From contig OX579636.1 in assembly GCA_951230915.1 (NCBI GenBank), forward strand, positions 43,279,912 through 43,343,911: a stretch of DNA of 64,000 bases, read 5' to 3'. How positions within the stretch are numbered: position 1 is the stretch's first letter; every line of letters begins with the position of its first letter. Below, piece after piece: positions 36,641-48,684 of the stretch. The DNA comes from Antitrichia curtipendula. Lineage: Eukaryota > Streptophyta > Bryopsida > Hypnales > Leucodontaceae. Under the pieces are notes generated by a model. It was not told the origin of the DNA, made no database searches, and saw only the letters and a program-made list of their open reading frames with translations. Both the position numbers and the translations under genes were made by a program.

Positions 36641-38349
36641 TGTGCTTTTATCTTGTATTGGGTGGAACTTTTGGAGGAGGTTTGGAGCATAAATGACGTT
36701 GAGGATGTTTTTAAGCCAATGAATGATAAAGAATCACTCCATGTAGGATAGAAGGGCAACTATTTATCTTCCAATTTTTGTGTGAAAAGGAGATCTTCTA
36801 TAGTGTTTTGACTTCCAATGAGTGCTTTTGCATTTTTTTAAACCAACAATTCACACGGTACAAAAACAGATGATTTCCACAGTGATTGGCTCGTCTTTTA
36901 AAGGTTAGGTTTTAGTGGATTTGTTGGAATGCAAGAGGAAGAAAGGAAAGAAGGGTGATGAAAGAATTTCTATGGTTGTAGTTGTAAGCAAGAGATGCCT
37001 TAGGAGTGGTGATGGTGCGGAGTGGACAATTTTTGGAATCGGAAGGAGGTAAATTGGTGTATTCTTTTTACAAGTTTTGGTGTGTAGTTTCTATGAAGCA
37101 ATAATTTCAATCGAAAATGGGTAGTGAATTTTATTGTATATTTATGATTTCCTGCTCAATCCACCATCTAAATTGACTGTTTAGTTTAACATCAATCCAA
37201 CACTTGAATTCCTCAAGTAGTGAGTGTATTGTTTATAATAGAAAAATGATGCTTGTTGAAGAATTATTGTTTTATTATTGCTTGGAACCCTAAACCAAAT
37301 TTTCTTGGTCTTTTGAGATATTAGGCTCTAATGATGGAAAGATGACGTGAAACAATTGATCCATGACCTGGATTCTTCGCAATTGAATCTTGAGTCCTAC
37401 TCTTCCATTTTTTCTTGGTATCTTTCTTTATCTGCCAAGATTGTTAAGAATTATAAGAAGACAAGTGACTTCACAAGGTTATTTGTTGAATCTGAGTGCG
37501 TAGACGTTTGGTAATGGTGTTGGTGAATGAGTGTCCATTGAATTGGCATATTTTCTTCAGGTTGGGAAAATTTTGCTCGATTGTATAAATTGAAGCCCTA
37601 GAATCATGTCCTATTTATCAAAGGAAAAGCCTCAATTTTGACAAGATCTACAAGACTATGAATGTAATGAATTTTTGTTTTTTTTAGATTTTTTTTAGAT
37701 TAGCTATTTTAGACACTCCAATTTGATAGAGTTTGATGATCAATTTTCTTCCTCTGTTTGCGGTGATGAAAGGTTTCAACAGAAAAAAAATGTATCCTAA
37801 TCATACATTGTGTTCTAACAATGTTGTTCAAATTTGATGTTTGCTAGGTTTGCCCTTGGTAGTTTGTTAGCAATGTTGAATTGGGTTTTGTGAATACTGG
37901 AATGTATACCAATGGATTCTCAACATCTGTGAATGAATTATTAGTGCCACACTAAAAATGGTTTAGAATGTGGTTGGAGCTTGATGGTGTCAATAACACA
38001 CAATATTTTTAATTAGGTGGTGTTTACTTGCATTCTTTTATAGTGTCTTGATTTTGGAGGACACGTTTCACTTGGTAGTGAATGACACCTTAGGTATGTT
38101 GTGGAAAGAAAATGGGGTAAATATCAACTGGCACTCTAGAGGGAACTCTAGCACTTACTGTAAGTGATGAATGAAATATGTACTTGGGATTGTTTGGAAT
38201 ATTTGTGCTATTGGCTGACCTTCTTTGACTATTGGAAATATCACTTACAAAAATGATATTACTCAAACTGTTGGCTATGCAAGATGTTAGTATGACGGTT
38301 AGACTTGGAGATGCTTAACAAACAAACTATAAATCTTTAAATTTGGTTG

Positions 38350-38410
38350 TCATGGCTGGTGGTCTATATTTCTTTTTTTTGCAATGAAATACCATTTCAT
38401 TTGTTTCAAA
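38350..38410 (+). mobile_element. Very short 5'-truncated retroposon with target duplication
   Basis: TTGGTTGTCAT occurs directly before (about 38341-38352) and after (about 38412-38424) a short insert ending TGCAATGAAATACCATTTCA then TTTGTTTCAAAAAAATAAAA. An A-rich 3' tail plus an 11-bp target duplication is the signature of LINE-mediated insertion. Confidence 0.6.
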
Positions 38411-39107
38411 AAAATAAAAACTTGGTTGTCATTACCTATGAGGTTTGTGTTGTCTGACATTTACAATGATTTCTATCACTAAGCATGTGTGATGTGGTTT
38501 GAGTAGTCTTTGTAGTAGACCAGATTGAATAACACTTTTAGCATTGGTGCACTGTTATTTAATTATAGCCAACATCCTATTCTAATTCTAAATAGTGTCA
38601 TTTATGACAATGGATAGTTGTTACGGATTATCTTATCCTCTAAGTTCATTTTTGGAATTGAATCTTAAGTTGGAAGTCTAAAGGACTGGGACTTCAATTC
38701 TTTGGAATAATGAAATGCATCGTGGTTAAAAACTTCTGGTTTATACTCAACATTTGTCCTCTGCATGAATGCTAGTGGGCCTGTAAGGTTTCATTGGATG
38801 ACAAATGACAATGTGTAGGTATAATGACCGAACAAGGCAGAATTGGTAAGTTCATTGGAACAAGAACTTAGTGAATTACTTGGCAACCGTGTCTCTCTGA
38901 AGAATTGACTAGAAGCAATGCCTATTTACTTGCATTCTGAGTAAGGATTATAAGAGAGTATATTGTGTCAGTTTATTGGTCATTCCTTTTCTTTTTTTTT
39001 GGCATTGCAACCCTGACCACCTTTGTATGACTAACACTCTATTATTGCAAAACGGAATGTTTTCGTTCTCGCAATTACATTCTTTATTGCTATACATTGC
39101 GTTGTCT

Positions 39108-39239
39108 CACTAGTGGAAAACATGCTATAAATGACTACCCACAATGACTAAAAATTATCCACAATGATTGTAAATGAGTCATTGTGGATACTTTTCAGTC
39201 ATTGCGGACAGTCATTCAGGATACGTTTTTCTACTAATG
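39108..39239. mobile_element. 132-bp CACTA MITE
   Basis: Left end CACTAGTGGAAAA; right end, read inward, CATTAGTAGAAAAACG. TCT is directly repeated on both sides (39105-39107, 39240-39242). The interior holds inverted copies of ATCCACAATGA, giving a hairpin-rich element. Confidence 0.75.
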
Positions 39240-39394
39240 TCTTGGCTTCTATTTTGAAAGACTTTGTACTTCAACGGTAAATATAGATGCAATGATTGAA
39301 AAACGTTCCAAATTTTTGCTGAATTAGTAGGCAGATTGAGAACGAAAATACTATAATTTCATGTAACCTAGCTAACAACTCTTGATAATTTGAA

Positions 39395-41337
39395 TCCAAT
39401 ACACTGGACGATGAGGGCAGCAACTCAGAGAAGTCGGACTCCAAGTCAGAGTCACTCAATCCCAACAAGAGAAAACGGAAGGACAAGGAATATGACCCCA
39501 CTGACAAGGAGGGCAGCTCAGAGTCAGAAGATGAGATGGATGAGCATGAGAAGGAAGTCCTATACAAACTACAAAGATGCTTTGCCCGATGGCGCTAATA
39601 TAGATGAAAAAAATAATGCTCTCCAACAGGTACTGGAAGTGACAATAATTCCTCCAACCCAAAAAATTTGAGACGGATTGATTGGCTGTTTTCGTGCTGC
39701 TTAAGACTATCAAGGATAAAAAAAAATTGTAGGACAATGCTGTGCGTGTGTTGCATCCAAAGAATTCCCAGTGGTTGACTTGAAAGGTACATGGGATTGA
39801 CATGAGTTTTTAGAACCGAGTAGAGTTGAAAGAGGCGCCATTCATTACATGTTTAAACAAAGACAAGTTTTCATAAGCTTTCAGTTTAGTGGCAATGATG
39901 GCTAACCACTATTGTGTAGGACTGAGTTTCGTGTCCAAAATTTCATTTGACAAGAATTGATACCGTGCATGAATTTTTAGGCTTTGGCTTTGTTACTAGG
40001 AGCATCAGTAGTAGGGACCGATTCTCCAGGACCCTCAAAAGAAGAAGATGAAAGGCAACTCATGTGAAAAGAGGGTTGCAGCAGTGTTTGCAAAGTTTTT
40101 TTTAGTTTTACCGGCTAATTTCTTCCAGTTTCCATACTAAATCGTTTTTTCAAGTACCGAGTCTGGTTATTTTTTATTTTTTCCATTCAAAATAAAAAAT
40201 TTATAGACATTTTCATTGTTTTTTTGCCGATGTTTTCAAATTGCAACCGGATTTTTTCCCAATTCCACCAACTAACTTTGAACTAGCCGCCGGTTCTTCT
40301 TGGACACTAGGTTGCAGAATTTGTAGAGTTTGAAATTGATGATGAACTTGTCATTAAATCAAAATCAAAGCCTTCTCAAGGCCATGGAAGCAAAGAAATT
40401 AAAAAATGATAATTAGAGGGGGGTAAAAATATTTTGGAAAACAATATCTCGCACATGTTTATGCTAATTTCTTTACATGTTTACAAGCTTTGCTTTGCTA
40501 TTGGAACTTAGTATGGTATCATGAATATTCATACATGTAGTTTTTGTTTGTGATTTGGTTAAAAGTTATTAGTCAATCTGATGCTCATGAATCTCATTGT
40601 CGTCAAGTAGATTACATTTGAGTTGCAATTGTATATGTTGCTAATTCTAGCTTCTATAGTGCTCATGATGTGCAATTGTGCTTTACAAAGTAATAAGCGC
40701 CATTTCAAGGAGGGTGAAGTTGATGCACAATTTCCATTCTTTGACGGTTCGTTCTCAAGCAAAGCTAATTTTTTTCCTCCATCTTGAGATGTATGTAGTT
40801 GGAATATATTTTTCATATGCTTGGCACCACTGTATATCTCATCACAAAGTACTCTTCTCATTTTTATAAGAGCAAATGCAATTTAATTCTAGATTGAACA
40901 CATCTTTGTGATTGAGATTGAGGCATAATTATGGTAAGTTGTTAATGGATTTGAGAGATTGACTTCTCTCTGCAGATTGATAAAGGGCAAGTTCTAGATG
41001 GAGCCAGAAGACGAGTTTCTTTCACTTTTAGGAAGGTGAATATCCTATATCTTCTTGCCGATTCTTGTTTTCTTGGTGCTTTTTGTTAATGTCATTTTCT
41101 GCTACAAATTAATCATTTATGCTATTTTTGCAGGTAAGGCGTGGGCCTTGTAATTATTGCATGTACACTCAGCACTTGAACTTTCAATCATTAGATACTA
41201 TTGACTTTTGACAATTTATAGGTGAGGAGGAAGCAAAAAAAGATCCAAAACCTATTGCTGTAATTGCTTTCAGGAGGGATCTCACAGAGTACAAAAAGGA
41301 ATTGAAAGCTCGTGCTAAAGGAAAATTCATGGAGGTG
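39395..41337 (+). pseudogene. Exon-like fragments, one resembling the end of an AlkB-homologue (ALKBH8-like) domain
   Basis: Four open pieces on the plus strand look coding. 39399-39598 is acidic and Ser-rich with KRKRKDKEYDPTDKEGSSES. About 40312-40408 reads EFVEFEIDDELVIKSKSKPS. 40976-41035 lies between AG and GTGAAT and reads DGARRRVSFTFRK, continued after an acceptor at about 41135 by VRRGPCN; RxSFTFRKVRxxPCN is the end of the AlkB domain in ALKBH8-type tRNA-modifying proteins as I know it. 41221-41334 reads EEEAKKDPKP then AVIAFRRDLTEYKKELKARA and ends at GTGAGT. The pieces do not join into one open frame, and a CACTA MITE lies just upstream. A decayed gene or transposon-captured exons are both possible. 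Confidence 0.35.
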
Positions 41338-42299
41338 AGTGGTAAGTGAATGCAAGAAGAGGTATTATAGGAGTCTTTTAGAAGGTTTATGTGAAGGTAA
41401 AGTACTTAGTGAGGTGGATGTAATCTTGTATGTTATTTGAAATTTACTTGAAGAATTATGATGTCCATGATTGCCTAAACAAAAAGAAATAGGACGATTG
41501 TTGAAGACTTTGAAGACTTGAAGAAAGTGTTCAAAGCAGCCAAAGGGAATAGAAATGAGAAGGGCTTTGGTAGATGTTTGAAGTTTTTGTAGATAGATGC
41601 ATAGGTAGATTATGTAGATATTAGATATGTAAGGGATTAGCTTACATTTATATGTACCTTTTTCATACAATAAAAGTGTCCAAATTTCACCCACCAAAAT
41701 TGTGCAATTCGATGTAAAGAAACTTATATAATATCATGTACATAAATGGTCCAATTTTCATACCTAGAATGTGTTAAATTTTGAACTACGGATATTGGTC
41801 ACTAATCATGCCTATAAAATGCCCAAAAATCATCATGCTTATAAAAAACACTTGACGTCAAACATTTTACATCCTAAACCAATATGAACCTACCTTTACA
41901 AAGAAATAATTTTGAGTAGAAGCATAAATTCAGGCTTAAAAACAAACTACGTCATATTTGAAACCAGTTAAAATTTTTTCATGAAAGCTTGTAATTTTGT
42001 TAAGGCTGCAAATTCCGACTTCATCACTTCATTGGAAGTAATAATCCATTTCCTTTAACTTGTGAAGCTCCAACTCCCCAAAACCTAATTTCAACCTTAT
42101 TTATTCATGAATCATGACTTGCATTTCTTGCATTAGACACTCAAAAGAACCTCACAATCATTCTTGTGACGTGACTTTGCTGCTTCAAATATGTGCATTC
42201 CAAGTTTTTATTAGCAAAACCCGATAAATATTAGTAAAAATTCAAAATAACAATAGAAAAATAAGAAATGCAAAATTTTAGGCAGCTCCTCAAAATTGC

Positions 42300-42780
42300 A
42301 AATTAAGCCAAAAGGATTTGCAGCTCAAGCCATGTCTCCGTCAGCAGCCGGGAGCAGGCTGCAGGTCGGATGGACAGGAAATGCACTCCCTCATCCTACG
42401 TCATCTAAACGCGGGGCCATGCGGTGTCAATCCTCCCTGGCCGCCTGTCATTAGCCTTGAGTTGAGATTCCCTTCACATGAACTTAACTTTACTTGCAGT
42501 CGTCTGCATGCTCATCGCTCATCGTGACACTCGACTCCTGCGGTCTGCTTGCGGTTTGCAAACCTGTCTTCGCCTGCTGCACCTTGGCCTTCGAGGAGGA
42601 AGAGGCGAATCCATTGTGTGTCTCCCGAATGCGCGTAACATTTGTAATCACCAAGATTCTCTCCCGATCGCTCTCTCCCGATCGCCCTGCCGCAAACCCT
42701 ACTGTTCTCACACACTCCGATAGGCCATAGCCGTTCGTCGTGCTACAGGATTGCGTCACTACTGAGTGGTAGTGCTCAAG
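42300..42780 (+). promoter_or_regulatory. GC-richer leader and promoter region of P5CDH
   Basis: This stretch rises well above the local GC level (CpG-containing, for example GCGGGGCCATGCGG, CTCCCGATCGCTCTCTCCCG) and ends at the P5CDH start. That pattern fits a plant core promoter plus 5' untranslated region. No TATA box or start site could be fixed. Confidence 0.4.
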
Positions 42781-45700
42781 ATGCAGCGGTGCGTTGTGAA
42801 AGCCACTTTGTGGCAATTCAATTCACGAAGCCGATCGCTGGTTGGAAAAGCATCAACTCGTTGCTTCTCTTCTTCTGTGAGGCAATGCAACGCGGCCGTG
42901 TTGACAGATGATAGGTAGGAGCCTAATTGATCTGGATATTTCATTTTTTTTTGGACCTGGTACTTGACTACTCTGTTTTTTCGCTGGTGTCTCTGTAGAC
43001 TCTCTCGCTTTATTCAAGAGAATTTGGCTGTTTTATTTGTCCAGGGCCTCTGACTCATCTCTTTCGTTTGCAACCTGCGATGCTGAAAAATTATCCGAGG
43101 CACAGCAGCACCAGATGCACAACCTTGGTAAGCATTGTCCATCCAGTTGTGTAGAACAGAGGTTTTAAGTCCGTGATGTAGTAGTTTTATGTCTTTGTTT
43201 ACGGTTTGATCGAGGTGGTGAATCATTGAGGTTTGTGAAGAGAAATATAAAATCAGGTATTGATCTATGCTTCGAGGTTATTATTAGGTTCTACTCCCTT
43301 TTCTGGAAATTGAGAACATCTGAAATCTTGTTGGAATGTGTGCAGTACAAGGAGAGTGGCGACAGACTTCAAATTCGATCAAACTACTGGACCCTCTCAA
43401 TGGCGAGAGGTTCATATCTGTCCCGGACACTTCTTTTGAAGAGATATCAGTACGCTTCCTTAAGCTTTCGCTACTTTCATTGCAGGCCTCAGGATCGTGG
43501 ACATCTCGGAGAGGTTATAGTGTCTTTCCGAGTTTAGTTACGCATGCATGATTTTTAGTTGGACAAGGTTGGTTTAAAACACTTCTTCATGTGGCGGTTG
43601 CTAAGCTGTGTTATCTAATTGTGTGAATATGCTTTTGTCATGGCAGCCATTTGTACAAAGCTTGCGGGCATGCCCGAAATCTGGTCTACACAATCCACTC
43701 AAAAATCCCGAAAGGTGTGTTATACTCAGTGAAAATCACGTCACGTGGTGACGTATGACAGTTAGTTGACTAAGAATGAATTCCTAGTTGAGTATGAATG
43801 TAATGCATAGGAAGTGTCCTTATTCATGAGCTGGAATGTGTGTAACGTGGTTGAAGTTGGTGAGGAACCGCAGTTTTCTGAAGTTTTTTTCTTTCTTTTT
43901 CTTGCAGGTACATTCTGTACGGAGAGGTTATGGCCAAGGCAGCTTACGTGCTGAAACAACCTCAGGTTTTGTTCTTGATTTGTTTCTAGGACGTATGGAA
44001 GCATTTTCTTATAATGAGTAGCTTACGTCTAAATTTGTTTGTAGCCACTTCACAGGTGAATGGAGAGCATACTTGCTTGAGACTAATTATGCTAGTACAA
44101 AAGCTTAATGATAGCATTTGCTCTCATGTTGCAGGTTGAGACCTTCTTTGCTCGTCTTATCCAACGAGTGTCTCCAAAGAGCTTTTTCCAGGCTGTAGGC
44201 GAGGTCACTGTCACCCAAAAATTTCTTGAGAACTTCTCTGGTGATCAGGTATGTGAGACACTGCTACTGATTGCATTTGAGAATTTGAAATTATGATGTG
44301 TTTTTGCCTCGAAATGGGCATTTTGGGCAGTTTCAAAAGCGTTGTGGTTTAGTTCTGACATTATATCCCTGTGTCTGTTCAATTTGCTGTAAAATTGGAA
44401 TCTGGAGCATGACAGTTTGCGTTCCTGTTGACAGCACCTTCAAACTAAGACAACATTCCTTGCCAAATGCCCAAGAATCACTTTCACTTATGCATTTATA
44501 TTTATCACTCGGGCAGATCATATTACCTAAAAAGTGATCTTGAACTAGTCAAGCCTGGAATTTATTCTATTTTTTATGCTTTGGAATAGGTTCGCTTCTT
44601 GGCCAGGTCCTTTGCTGTTCCAGGGAACCATTCAGGACAACAAAGCACTGGCATGCGATGGCCATATGGTCCAGTAAGTTTCTAGAAATCTACCTACTCG
44701 TTTTTCAAATTTTTGAGAAATCAAACGTATTTTGTGCTATCATACTTGAAGTTTGGACTATATTGATCAGCATAATCTCATATTTGGATCCTTTCCAATT
44801 GATAATCCAGTGTCTTTATCCTCACCTCACAAATGCTCTCACCCATTGATTATCAGTAGCTTCGGTGCTAATTTAGTAGTTCAGTGTGTTTTCAGTTAAT
44901 GGACAGGTAAATCGCCCGTCACTAAGCATCCTTGTACCCACTTAATTGCGACAGTTCCAAAAAACATTTAATTAGTTCTATAATTTCATCACCTTTGTAT
45001 GCATTAGTATTTGAAGATTTTTAGCATATAAAAATACGATTTTGTCATTGTTTCAATGCTCAGAGTGTGAATATAATGTATACTAAAATAATGTAATAAC
45101 AATATTGATTTTGATGTTATTTTGGCACTGACGTAATTTTACTACTTACCCATCAATTAATCGAAAAAGCACTAAACACATCAATAATCAGTGGTTAGGG
45201 ACTTTTGTGACGTTGCTCATGGTAGAGCTGACTAAGGTTCAATGTGGGCTTGCTAGGTGGCAATTATTACACCTTTCAACTTTCCACTTGAAATTCCGGT
45301 ATTACAAGTTTTGGGTGCATTGTTTATGGGGAATAAACCAATATTGAAGGTCGACAGCAAGGTTGTTACTGAAACTCTTGCGCATCACGGACTTTGAGGG
45401 GTTGCGTAATTCAACAATGGCATCCTTTGCTTGCCAGCTTTTCCATGTCAACATTTCTGGAGTTAATCTACGAGACATTGCTTTTTCCTATGTCTGCATG
45501 AGTGATAGTATCAATACTTTTTTACTTCCTTTATGTATCCCTTGTTTTAATGCGAGTCTTTGACATAGTCCTCTTTGCTTTTTGTGTGTAGGTTAGTATT
45601 GTCATGGAACAATTCATACGGCTTTTGCACGAATGCGGGATGCCACTGACTGATATGGACTTCATCAACTCAGACGGTCCAGTTATGAACAGACTTCTTC

Positions 45701-48684
45701 TTGAGGTCAGCCACATGACGATGTCAGACTTTGCACTAGTCTTTATTTTGTATGTTCATTGTTATGTTCATAGGACGCTCTCTGTATTGTTATGCAAAAT
45801 ATTTATCAGAAAAACAGTGTCGAACTTGTTCTGGTTAAATTTCTCAATTTTGACCACCCATTCATAATTATTGACACAACTATGTCAACTAGTTTTTGCT
45901 TGTTCCGGCTGCTGGAACATTTGGAGGTTTTTGATCAATATAGGATGGCGCAGGCGGAGCCTAAGACGACACTGTTCACCGGGAGCTCAAAAGTCGCTGA
46001 GAAGTTGGCAGTAGACTTGAAGGGTCGCGTTAAGCTAGAGGATGCGGGCTTTGATTGGAAAATACTTGGTCCTGACGTGCAGAATGTGAGTCGGGAACTC
46101 ACTCTTTCATCACTGATCTTCCCTATCTTTTGAGGTTAATATTTGGGCGATCTATTCTGTATTACTTCTTCAATTTACTGGGCTTGGTTAAGATCCAGCA
46201 TGACCTATGATGGGGATCACTTTTATGATTTCAATGAAATAAATCCAGAAACTCTAAAGCAGAGAAGTGTTAAGATATGGTGTTGTTAAGGTAGGTACAC
46301 CCCAAACCGCTACTTTTTGCTACTGAGCCTAGTTACTATTATTAGACTGGTCAAATTTTCATATGTTATTGTAGGCAAGTGAAAGGAGGTTTCAACGCAC
46401 CAGAGAACATGGCATTTGGATAATGTATGCAAAAGTTATTAAGGAACAAAGTTTGGTTCTAAAAGCGTTTCTTCCACATAGGTACAGAATTGATTTTGAA
46501 GATGTACACATAGTATAGATGGCGGTTTAAGGTCAGTGGCACATTTGGGTGAGCCTACCTTATTTGCAAATTGAAGGAGAGCTGACGGACTTGGGTACCT
46601 TGTTTTTATAATATAAAGAATGTAGGTGTTTGTTATGGCAGGAGGACTACGTAGCATGGGTGTGTGACCAAGACGCGTACGCCTGCAGTGGACAGAAATG
46701 CTCTGCTCAGTCAATATTGTTCATGCATGAGGTCTTCAAATTCCTACAGGATATTTTTTTAATCATTTTTTATAACTCAATACAGAAACACCTCTATCGA
46801 AGTCTGTTCCATCAAGATTTTTTCTCCACATTAATGAGATTGTCTTGTGAAAGCAATTTATAAGTCGGTCTGAGATGTTCATATCTGTAATATTTCGTGA
46901 TTCTTGTCTTGCAGAACTGGGCGAAGCAAAATTTTGTTGAGAAGTTGAAGAAACTTGCTTCAAGGCGGAAGCTGGATGACCTTTCCGTTGGCCCTGTTTT
47001 AACGGTACTCCTCTTGTTCCCTTTTATATAGTTTCCTTTCTTGACTGCAGTAGTTTGGAACTTGCATTGTTGCAAGTTGAAGGTCTTGTATCGTCTGTAA
47101 CTTTATTTGATGTGATATACACTCCGACCTCTTTAACATGACCTTTTAATACAACACCCTGCACACTTGTCACTGATCATGAGTATAGCACACGTGTCAC
47201 ACATTCAATCTATGTCATAGTAATTTTTGTGGGATCCCAGGCTGTATTCCGTTAGAGGTCATGAAAGAGATCAGGCTATACAATTAGGCTATAATCATTT
47301 AAGTTTGCTTTTGATGACATGAATTCATCCAATATTGTATAAAATATCAAATGTTCTCACAAGGTTGTAGCATTCTCCACTTCAAAACCTGCGATCTAAC
47401 TAAGCATACAGATAGCGTCTGAAATCAGATCTTGCTAAGTGAGGGACTTTCTGGTTCTTATGTACTTGCAGATACAAATGAAAAGCCTTAAGTTTTCACT
47501 TTTGTATGCTTTCAGGTGACAACTGAGCGAATGTTGGATCATATTGAGAAACTATTGGCGATCCCTTGCGCTCGTGTTGAATTTGGGGGAAAGCCTCTGA
47601 CGAACCATTCCATCCCGGATGTGTATGGCGCTATAGAGCCTACTGCAGTCTTTGTTCCATTGAAGGAGATTTTAAGGAATGAGGAAAACTTTGCTCTTGC
47701 TACTACTGAGATTTTTGGTCCATTCCAAGTGAGTAGTCACTTTACTCTTAACATCTTTTACATATGCTGGGGCTTTTGACTATGGTAGAGTGTTCACGTC
47801 AGCACAGTGGTCATGGTCCTTCATAAACAATCAGTCAAAAAGGATTTCTGAAATTTTTACATCCTTTAGATGAGCCTGAGGATGAAGACACAAGCACAAA
47901 AACTTATGAATCTTTAGTTGCCCTTGAACTATTTAACATATTAACTCAAGATGTTGATCTAGTGATTACTCTCTTATTGTTGCGCCCTTTTGCTTACAGA
48001 TACTAACTGAATACAAGGATGAAGATCTTCCTCTCGTTCTTGAGGCTTGTGAACGCATGCATGCACACCTCACTGCTGCAGTTGTCTCTAATGACGTCCT
48101 ATTCTTACAGGTTAAATACGCATCTTCTACTAGATTCTTGAAAAATTCCTATATCAAAGAGGATTGATGTATTTTGTATTGCGTATGTCAATAGTTATTT
48201 AGTTTTTTCTAATGCTGTGAATAAAAATTATCTTGACTTTATCAATTTACAGGAAGTACTGAGCAACACTGTGAATGGGACGACTTATGCTGGGATCCGA
48301 GCTCGTACAACTGGCGCGCCCCAGAATCATTGGTGCTTATCTTTTCCCTCCGCTACGGCACTACTCATTCACGCTTAAAATTCATAACCCATTTGTGGTC
48401 GAGTGATTGTATAGTTGTAACCAAATGGTCGAGGAGTGTTTTTTTACCGCATATAATATCATCCTTGTATAATATGTTTTGTATGTCTGATGTCAAGGTC
48501 TCAGTGGCTTTATTTTTAACTGTGCATTCTGTTCTCTGCTTAAAGGTTTGGTCCAGCGGGAGACCCTCGTGGAGCAGGGATTGGGACTCCTGAAGCAATA
48601 AGGCTTGTGTGGTCGTGCCATCGTGAAGTAATACAAGATGTTGGGCCTATTCCAGATAGTTGGAAAACTCCTCAATGTACTTGA
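42781..48684 (+). CDS. P5CDH: Delta-1-pyrroline-5-carboxylate dehydrogenase (ALDH12), mitochondrial; 16 exons, complete
   Basis: Oxidises P5C/glutamate semialdehyde to glutamate with NAD+ in the mitochondrial matrix, the second step of proline degradation. Exons: 42781-42914, 43045-43127, 43346-43449, 43647-43714, 43908-43965, 44135-44248, 44590-44673, 45257-45361, 45592-45705, 45954-46085, 46642-46731, 46915-47004, 47516-47728, 48000-48110, 48253-48332, 48546-48684. All introns are GT-AG and phases join cleanly, giving 1719 nt and 572 residues, close to the usual ~555 of plant ALDH12. The start follows an in-frame TGA (42763-42765). The N-terminus is Arg/Ser-rich without acids (ends near RCFSSSVRQ), like a mitochondrial presequence. 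Visible motifs: TPFNFP with catalytic Asn223, FTGSS at 296-300 (NAD site), catalytic Cys352 in GQKCSAQ, and the C-terminal NHWFGPAGDPRGAG family signature. Intron 10 (46086-46641) carries a MITE. The donor of intron 8 (GTTGTT) is weak. Confidence 0.97.
46288..46562 (+). mobile_element. ~280-bp MITE family, copy 3, inside P5CDH intron 10
   Basis: Begins AAGGTAGGTACACCCC and ends GGGTGAGCCTACCTTA; TA is present on both sides, compatible with a TA target. It is in the same orientation as the gene and away from both splice sites (donor 46086, acceptor before 46642). Confidence 0.7.

Larger units (their letters stand above)
33725..39107. other. Intergenic, no gene seen apart from small repeats
   Basis: Includes a GC-rich patch at about 35040-35290 (CTCGCGGAAGTCCGGCGGGG; GCCC and GGGC motifs). 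A stretch at about 35580-35830 is rich in recurring TAGTACAA words. CACTACAAGAGAAAGG at 36363 may be a lone CACTA terminus. Nothing else is recognisable. Confidence 0.35.

Noticed and set aside
42318..42816. Overlapping frames on both strands upstream of P5CDH
   Set aside because: They fall in the GC-rich leader of P5CDH and have no recognisable product.
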